From: Panulirus ornatus
Lineage: Eukaryota > Arthropoda > Malacostraca > Decapoda > Palinuridae
Assembly (NCBI RefSeq): GCF_036320965.1
Contig: NC_092286.1
Location: 28,096,177 to 28,160,176 of the forward strand
Direction of reading: 5' to 3'
Length of the DNA stretch: 64,000 nucleotides
Part shown: positions 57,207-64,000 of the stretch, in pieces
Numbering within the stretch: position 1 is the first letter of the stretch
How the letters are laid out: each line of letters opens with the position of its first letter
Position numbers and translations under genes: made by a program
Notes under the pieces: model-generated
What the model saw: only the letters and a program-made list of their open reading frames with translations
Database searches by the model: none
Told to the model about the DNA's origin: nothing

Positions 57207-60185
57207 AAAAGTTAGATCGTGGGGTTAAATGTTTGCTTAAATTTGTACATTAAACCTCACCCACCCACCCATTGCAGTAACGCAAGTGGCAGAATGGTTG
57301 GATATAAAAAGTTTGTGACTTAAAGATACAGAGAAAGACCAGTGATATGCATGCAATTTTATACACTTTAATTTACACGTTAGATTGATCTTTTGTAGTT
57401 TTAACTTATGATGGGGCATCAAGGAGTGCAACGTGCCTTGTGTTTATTGCAGTGTACATACACTACTGTTACATGTATAATGGAAAATTACTTGTTAGCC
57501 AAAGCTTGGTTTCCAAGTGGATATGTTTGCAATTTTTCTTACAATTAATTTTACTAACATTTGAAAAATTTAAGCTGAATTCCCCCAAATGCTACTACCT
57601 GTAGAACCAGTAGTAAGAATAATCATGGATTAAAAGTTATTAGTTTTTGGTAAGTTGAAATAAGTAATCTGAAAATTCATTTTCATGAGGGTTTAGATAC
57701 CAACTTCTTCCTAGTTAAGTAAGGTTTTTGCCTCATTTTTGGTGCATGTAAAATACTTCCTTACTTAATATCATATAGAGGAAAAGACTTGTCTGCATAG
57801 ACTTCCTGCATTGTGTTTCCTTTTATAAGGTTAGGAAGAATATCTTAACTGAAAGTAAGTGAAGAGGAAACAGATTTGTTTTGAATATATTGTCATACTT
57901 GATAACCAGAAATGATGGATGCTGTCAATAAGTGGTGAGAAATAGTTAAAGGTACTTGTATTTGTTCGTATTAGTTTGCATGTAATGATGTTGGCTAGGT
58001 AGGCTCAGTTCTGGCAAGACAGTAATCTTGAAACTAACATAAAAATGCTTTGATATAATGACTTTCTTTTATCTTTTAAGTAGTGTTTGGGGCCTCCTCC
58101 TATCAGTTAACACATTTGGCTCATGAATTGTTCTTGTTCGTGGTGCATGGTGAAGCATCATTAAGTATTGTCCAAGTTATTGTGGTAAATACAACTCCTT
58201 TGTGTATTTAGCTACAGCATTTATGTATATTTCAATATCTATACATATATGCTTGTACAATGGTTATTTTACCCTTAATTAAAATGATTACCAGAATTTA
58301 AGTTATATGTGATTATAATTGGGAATGGAATTTCGTAATATTAGTGTTTCATTAAAAGAAAGGAAAAAAGTCTTAGTGTCTAGTAGAATAAGAACTTTTT
58401 TTTAGTAACAGTGTTGTAATTTCCTCAATAACATGGCTTAATTCAGAGAGAGAGGGAGAGAGTAGAGTGTTTTGCACTCTAATTAAAATCTTTCCCTCTC
58501 TTTTGACTCTCTCTCCTTGGGATTAACAGGTGATTTTGGGCTTTCAGCTGCTCGCAAACTGTCCACACGCCCCAGCCAACACAACCAGATGGTTCAAATG
58601 AAACTCAACTCTAAATGTTGGAAAAACCATTAGGAAGATAGGAATATTTTAAAGTGCAGTAGGTTGTTTTGAATGTAGTGGATAGTGCACATATTTTTAA
58701 GTTACGGAATTAGGTTTTTATACCAGGTAGGAATCTCGCACGTCATGTTATTCTGTATATAGAGTAGATTATATTATTCATTGACAGTGGACAGTCTGGA
58801 TATTTAGATCAGATAATCAACTGGAATTTTTATGATACCTGTGTATGGTGCTTACTTTTGTGCCCCAGGATCCAATTCTTTGGGGTTCAGGAAGCTGCCA
58901 TTCACCAGGTGGGATCACAGGTCAAGATATGATGTCTTTAAATTTGATTTGGTTGCTGGACAGTTAAGGAGTAAGTTCTCAGTGTTTAGAGCGTAGAAGT
59001 TGCATCTTAAGCATGAGAGGTCTTGTAAGAACTGAATTTGTGTTTGTGATGTAAGAGGGGTTTTCAGTGCATAATTGTAACTTATACGAGGGTGGAGAGT
59101 GTGATTGCTGATAGGTGTATGTCAAATGAAGTGGAATGTAACTCTTCAGTGTGTCTATAAGTTTTCCTTTCTAGTCCTTACATTTCACATTTGTCACATT
59201 GTTTAAAAATGCATGTATCCTTACGGTTTCAAAGATATCAATATAACAGTGAAAAAGATCACTTCAGAAGTATGCTTCATCTTTTACTTTCACTAAAAAT
59301 GTGGAGTTTTATTGGTGTTTCAGCACAGCATGCTAAAAGTGTGGGAGTGAGGCTTGAATTGAATATCAAGTGAGTTGTCACTGCTCATATTTTATCTATT
59401 TTACCTGCACTAAAGAATTGATTATTGATTATTTTATCTTGTATGATAAATCTTCCTGTGTCATAATCAGTGTGATTTATTGATTTTTTCATAACAGCAA
59501 AACAAAAGTGTGTACAATTACCAGCTGAGCCTGTCAGATGTGGTGTTTTCAGGGTTAGGTGGTCACTGGCTATACCGCATCTGCTTTTGCTAGAAATTTT
59601 TTTTTTATCTTTGTTAGATTTCAGTGCTGGAAGGGCTTGTGTCCTTAAACTCATTTGCCACGCAATCTGAAGACATTATCGCTTTCAAATAGATTGGGAT
59701 TATCATCTTCCTAGACCTCTAAATCTAGCTGCAAGCTGCTTGGCTTCCATCCAAGAAAATACACAAGAATGTTCACTTATTGGCACGGATGGATGATGGC
59801 CGACTTAAGGGAGAAGTTATAGCATATTGCCACCTCCGCTGCCATGTCCTTGAAATTGAGGCATGCAACTAAGTGTGTAGATATCTGTTTATAGGTGTCG
59901 CTGGGCTTGCATATATATCCATTTGGAGAAATTTAGAAGTTAAGACTGTGTTGAGAGGGCATTTGGGTTGGTTCATATCCGTGTCTTGTCAATAGTATAT
60001 TTGTTAGGGTAGGAGGGGACTTGTAAGTATAGGTTGGGATTTGATGGGTGGCCATTGGATAATTTGATGGGAAGGACTTCAGTACTGTTGCAGAAGATTG
60101 ATGTTTCCACTTAGAGTCCAATTTTCGATGCCTATATATTATTACCTGTTTGTACTGTATGGGGGAGGTTACAAACTCTGCAGCC
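57207..60185. other. No recognised feature
   Basis: About 3 kb of AT-rich sequence without clear repeats. The two exon-like stretches at 58531-58634 and 58870-58970 are discussed among the findings and not called. Confidence 0.4.
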
Positions 60186-60189
60186 TTAT

Positions 60190-60600
60190 ACATATTTGTA
60201 TATGCTATCTGCATTAGCCCTGTCTTCATAAATTTTTCTGTTAATCCACTGCCCTTGCACCATAGGATTGCATCACATTGTTTTTAACAAGTTTCTTGTT
60301 CAATTTCTTTTATTTTCTGTGGTTGTTGTCCTTTTATCTTTTGGAGAACTGTTCACACTCTTCATCTTTACTATTTTTAAAAATTTTGATGAGGTCGCCC
60401 TACACTCTTATCTCCTCCTGTTGGGCAAGCTTAAAGTCTCGAACCTTTTTCTGTAATCCTCTTTCTTGATTTGGTACCATCTTTGTTGCGTTGCCTTGGA
60501 TCTCTTCTATTAGCATTTTTTGCTTTATTAGATGCAGTGGCCAAACTTGAGAAGTGTATTTCAGTGCTGGCCTTTTGTATGATTTGAACAGCTTGCTGAA
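60190..60600 (-). mobile_element. LINE RT C-terminal relic (CR1/L2/Jockey-like)
   Basis: The minus strand reads SYKRPALKYTSQVWPLHLIK, IEEIQGNATKMVPNQ, a gap, then GDLIKIFKNSKDEECEQF. This matches the widespread LINE C-terminal pattern R..LEYa..vWsP....I..iE.IQr.aTK..P and (R)GDLI..fK. A few stops. Different from the RTE-like family. Confidence 0.7.
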
Positions 60601-61074
60601 TGTATCAGTACCCTGGTAGGTATTGATTTTTTTTGGCAGCCACTAACCAAGCAAGTATGTTACTGATACTACCTGCCTGGGTAACGAGAAGATAAGTGAC
60701 AGCTCCATGGTGAGCCAGTACTTCAGTGGTTGTCAAGTTGCACTCATGTAACCCAGGTTGTTGTCTTTTCTCTGTGCCTCATCCACATGTGGCTTGCTGG
60801 CATTCTGTCCACAGATGTAGAATTTCTCTTCGTCACACATAACACTTACAACTCATTCTTTTATTCTGTGGTGAGCACTATGCTCTACCCCTGCCTTTTG
60901 GGAAAATGTTGGGATCAGTAGGTTGAAGTAGTAGGTAGAAACATTTAGCAGGAGTATTAGGTAGTCATAGTAGGTAGGAACATTAGGTAGAAGTAGTAGG
61001 TTGGAACATTAGGTAAACACAATTGGTGGAAGTTGGGAGCAACATTAGGTAGAAACCCCTGGAAACACCGTTAG

Positions 61075-61215
61075 AGTTACCCTCTGCCAGTGGCCAGTTA
61101 ATGGTGAGGCACTAAAGCTAAGAAGCCACACTAGTTCACCAGTTATGGAGTCTCTTTTGCTGTCACCACCCCAGAGAGTTTCTAGATGGAATAGGCATCA
61201 GAGGTGTAGATAGAC
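61075..61215. repeat. Short interspersed repeat R2, copy 2
   Basis: CCTCTGCCAGTGGCCAGTTA, GCTAAGAAGCCACACTAGTT, GGAATAGGCATCAGAGGTGT. Same order as 48546-48684. Confidence 0.65.
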
Positions 61216-62406
61216 AATTGGTCTAATTAAATTTTCTCGAAAGTTGGACTCATATTACCTGATTAGGGGCATCTTAAAGGGAAGAATAATGGATAGGCAG
61301 ATGAAAGAGAACAGCTCCAAAGATTGATTAATTCTTGTGTTCCATTCAGACTTGAGGTGGTTCTCAGAGTGATGAACAAATGACAGTCACTGTTTTCTGA
61401 TATATAAGTAAATGATACAAGTCTGTCAGGTCATAACACAGAAATCTTTGCATCGTACGAGATGGATTTGAATGAATGCGTACATGATACAGCAATTAAG
61501 AACAACAGTGGGTTGAGTGATATATATGTGCATCGTGATGAAACGTGGAAAAAAAAAATAGAGGATTCTAAACTCAAAGTGAGATGTTATGACAGTAACC
61601 TATTGACTAACTCAAAAATGTATACAGTAAAAGACAAAGTCAAAAAATATTGATCGGACACAAATGAATGGAAAAACATGTGCAAAAGGGAAAATGCCTT
61701 GAGATCGAAAACTTCATATGAAGTGAAGAAAGCCATGGAAAAAGGAGGATGTCAAAAGAAACAGGTCCAAAAGAATTGGATGAGAAAATTGATAAGAAAT
61801 GCAGATGTAGAGAGAATGAAATCCCATAGATGAAAAAAAATTGAATAAAGAGAAAGTTATACAGCATATGGAAATAAATTCAAAGTCACTTATCACATGC
61901 ATGAGCATTGCTGAAAACAAGAAAACAGAGATTGTACCCTTGAAGGTTGGAGATAGATAAGGAACAATGTAGATCATTATTTACCTTAGAATGTAAGGAG
62001 GCATTGAAAGATGAACTTGTTCAGCCATTATGATGAAATGCACTCAGATATTGAAATGATAAAATCATTGGAGCTGACTTGGGTTGAAAACAAAATGCAG
62101 ATATTCTCAAATTGACTTGTGGAAAACCAATGCACAAAGATGGATCCCATGTAATACCTAAATGATACAGAATGGTTAACTTGACTTCACATGTAATATA
62201 AGGCTTAGAGTATTAAAAGGACATGACTTTGCATATGATAAAAATCTTAGAGTATTTAAAGGCCATAAGCTCAAGAACAGCTATTAATAAAGGTTTAATC
62301 CAAGGTTAAAGAAGGGACAGTTTTGCTTTTCAAAAGCTTTTGTCAAAATACACCATGGAATTTTAGTTAAAATTTAGCCAAATGAAACATGTAGGGGAAG
62401 ATGGGT

Positions 62407-62407
<1 letters not shown>

Positions 62408-62456
<49 letters not shown>
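62408..62456. repeat. (GA)n microsatellite inside the old LINE relic
   Basis: Pure GA dinucleotides. Confidence 0.97.
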
Positions 62457-62458
<2 letters not shown>

Positions 62459-62907
62459 CAAAGTGCGTCATGATAATGAGGTCAGACATCTTCAGCAAAA
62501 TAAAGGAAAGCCTATTATGGAGCTTTGCTTTTAACACCAGAGTAAGCAAATTATTGGGTCAGAAACTGATCTAATGTAGTGATGATGAATTTGAGCAAAT
62601 AAGTTATGGAATAAGGAGGAATACTTTGTGGTACAATAGAGGTGCTCAATAGAGAAAGTGATAGAAATTGGAACAAAGGTAAAAGATTTGGATATCTTCA
62701 TAAATGAGAAACTAGATTGTAAGGAGCACATTGAAAAGTTGACATTATCAAGTGATGAGAGGTATGATTCTGAGAACTTTCATGTTGAGATAGAAACATT
62801 TTGATAAGACTATTAAATGTATAAGAAGCAAAATTGAATACTGCTGTGTTGTATTGTCACCAGGAAAATGGATAGAAATAAACAAAATCAGAGTATTCAG
62901 ACACACT

Positions 62908-63912
62908 TTTTTTTTTTTTTTTATACTTTGTCGCTGTCTCCCGCATTTGCGAGGTAGCGCAAGGAAACAGACGAAAGAAATGGCCCAACCCCCCCCCCAT
63001 ACACATGTACATACACACGTCCACACACGCAAATATACATACCTACACAGCTTTCCATGGTTTACCCCAGATGCTTCACATGCCTTGGTTCAATCCACTG
63101 ACAGCACGTCAACCCCTGTATACCACATCGCTCCAATTCACTCTATTCCTTGCCCTCCTTTCACCCTCCTGCATGTTCAGGCCCCGATCACACAAAATCT
63201 TTTTCACTCCATCTTTCCACCTCCAATTTGGTCTCCCTCTTCTCCTCGTTCCCTCCACCTCCGACACGTATATCCTCTTGGTCAATCTTTCCTCACTCAT
63301 TCTCTCCATGTGCCCAAACCATTTCAAAACACCCTCTTCTGCTCTCTCAACCACGCTCTTTTTATTTCCACACATCTCTCTTACCCTTACGTTACTTACT
63401 CGATCAAACCACCTCACACCACACATTGTCCTCAAACATCTCATTTCCAGCACATCCATCCTCCTGCGCACAACCCTATCCATAGCCCACGCCTCGCAAC
63501 CATACAGCATTGTTGGAACCACTATTCCTTCAAACATACCCATTTTTGCTTTCCGAGATAATGTTCTCGACTTCCACACATTTTTCAAGGCTCCCAAAAT
63601 TTTCGCCCCCTCCCCCACCCTATGATCCACTTCCGCTTCCATGGTTCCATCCGCTGACAGATCCACTCCCAGATATCTAAAACACTTCACTTCCTCCAGT
63701 TTTTCTCCATTCAAACTCACCTCCCAATTGACTTGACCCTCAACCCTACTGTACCTAATAACCTTGCTCTTATTCACATTTACTCTTAACTTTCTTCTTC
63801 CACACACTTTACCAAACTCAGTCACCAGCTTCTGCAGTTTCTCACATGAATCAGCCACCAGCGCTGTATCATCAGCGAACAACAACTGACTCACTTCCCA
63901 AGCTCTCTCATC
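62908..63912 (-). mobile_element. RTE-like LINE, young, 5'-truncated, nested in an older LINE
   Basis: Poly-T at 62908-62922, then stem-loop, short tail and coding from VVYRG back to DERAWEVSQLLFADDTALVAD on the minus strand. The frame 63109-63918 stays open (first codons are flank). It has subfamily markers DLSADG and GAAAAATGTG. It is truncated after plus-strand CTCTCATC, identical to the copy at 5201-6205. Confidence 0.94.
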
Positions 63913-64000
63913 GAGCAAAATTGAAGAGATGAAACTGATGAACTTCCTTGAAAGGCTGAAATAACTGCAGCTATGTAGCCTAGAATGAAGAGAGAGATAG

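Larger units (their letters stand above)
61450..64000 (+). mobile_element. Old LINE relic interrupted by a younger RTE-like insertion
   Basis: Plus-strand pieces before the insertion: FSKAFVKIHHGIL near 62325 (motif A region), KVKDLDIFINEKLDCKEHIE near 62680 and CIRSKIEYCCVVLSPGKWIE near 62820, reaching RVFRHT at 62908. After it, at 63913, SKIEEMKLMNFLERLK then LQLCSLE follow. These are consecutive parts of the LINE C-terminus (...ESVQRTFT-SKIEGMKDLNYWERL...). The 5' limit is unclear; 61450-61900 is assigned only tentatively. Confidence 0.7.

Noticed and set aside
62827..63926. AGCAAAATTGAA as a target-site duplication of the LINE at 62908
   Set aside because: The left copy lies about 70 bases before the insertion, and both sites encode SKIE in the older LINE, so the match is explained by the host element.

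Overview
This is eukaryotic, repeat-dominated genomic DNA. An arthropod is likely and a decapod crustacean is my best guess. The reasons are a ZNF207/BuGZ gene with very long introns, short interstitial arrays of the arthropod telomere motif CCTAA/TTAGG, many long (TA)n, (GT)n and (GA)n microsatellites, and many copies of one non-LTR retrotransposon family. No bacterial-style operons, CRISPR arrays or rRNA genes are visible, and no intact tRNA gene was found. The species call is inference.

The one recognisable host gene lies on the + strand. ZNF207 (BuGZ, a spindle-assembly and Bub3-binding zinc-finger protein) has coding exons at 23665-23705, 36735-36861, 43220-43684 and 46659-46865. All splice sites are GT-AG and the reading frame is continuous over 280 codons. 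The last visible exon ends inside the Bub3-binding GLEBS motif, so the 3' exons probably lie beyond the right edge. A GC-rich promoter-like stretch with YY1-like and NRF1-like motifs precedes the ATG. It is itself preceded by a 1.65-kb minisatellite.

Layout: 1-5.1 kb holds LINE relics, a tandem array of tRNA-Gly-derived SINE units and a second tRNA-derived SINE. 5.2-6.2 kb is a LINE copy sitting in a (TA)n tract. 6.35-13.32 kb is a 7-kb block of three consecutive minisatellites with unit sizes of 23, 32/29 and 29/33 bp. 13.4-20 kb holds a duplicated 0.3-kb element carrying CCTAA arrays, small triplicate repeats and long microsatellites. 21.66-23.31 kb is a 36/30-bp minisatellite. From 23.6 kb to the end is the ZNF207 locus, whose introns are full of retrotransposons.

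The dominant mobile element is an RTE-like non-LTR retrotransposon. Its reverse transcriptase has an FADD catalytic box and its copies end in a short conserved stem-loop and an A-tail. I count eight relatively young copies and about ten older ones, in both orientations and sometimes nested. One copy (39.7-42.07 kb) has the structure expected from twin priming: an inverted 5' piece, about 27 nt missing at the break and a 13-bp target-site duplication. Several unrelated, decayed LINE relics are also present. No new host defence or metabolic system is visible; the notable content concerns retrotransposition mechanism and repeat evolution.
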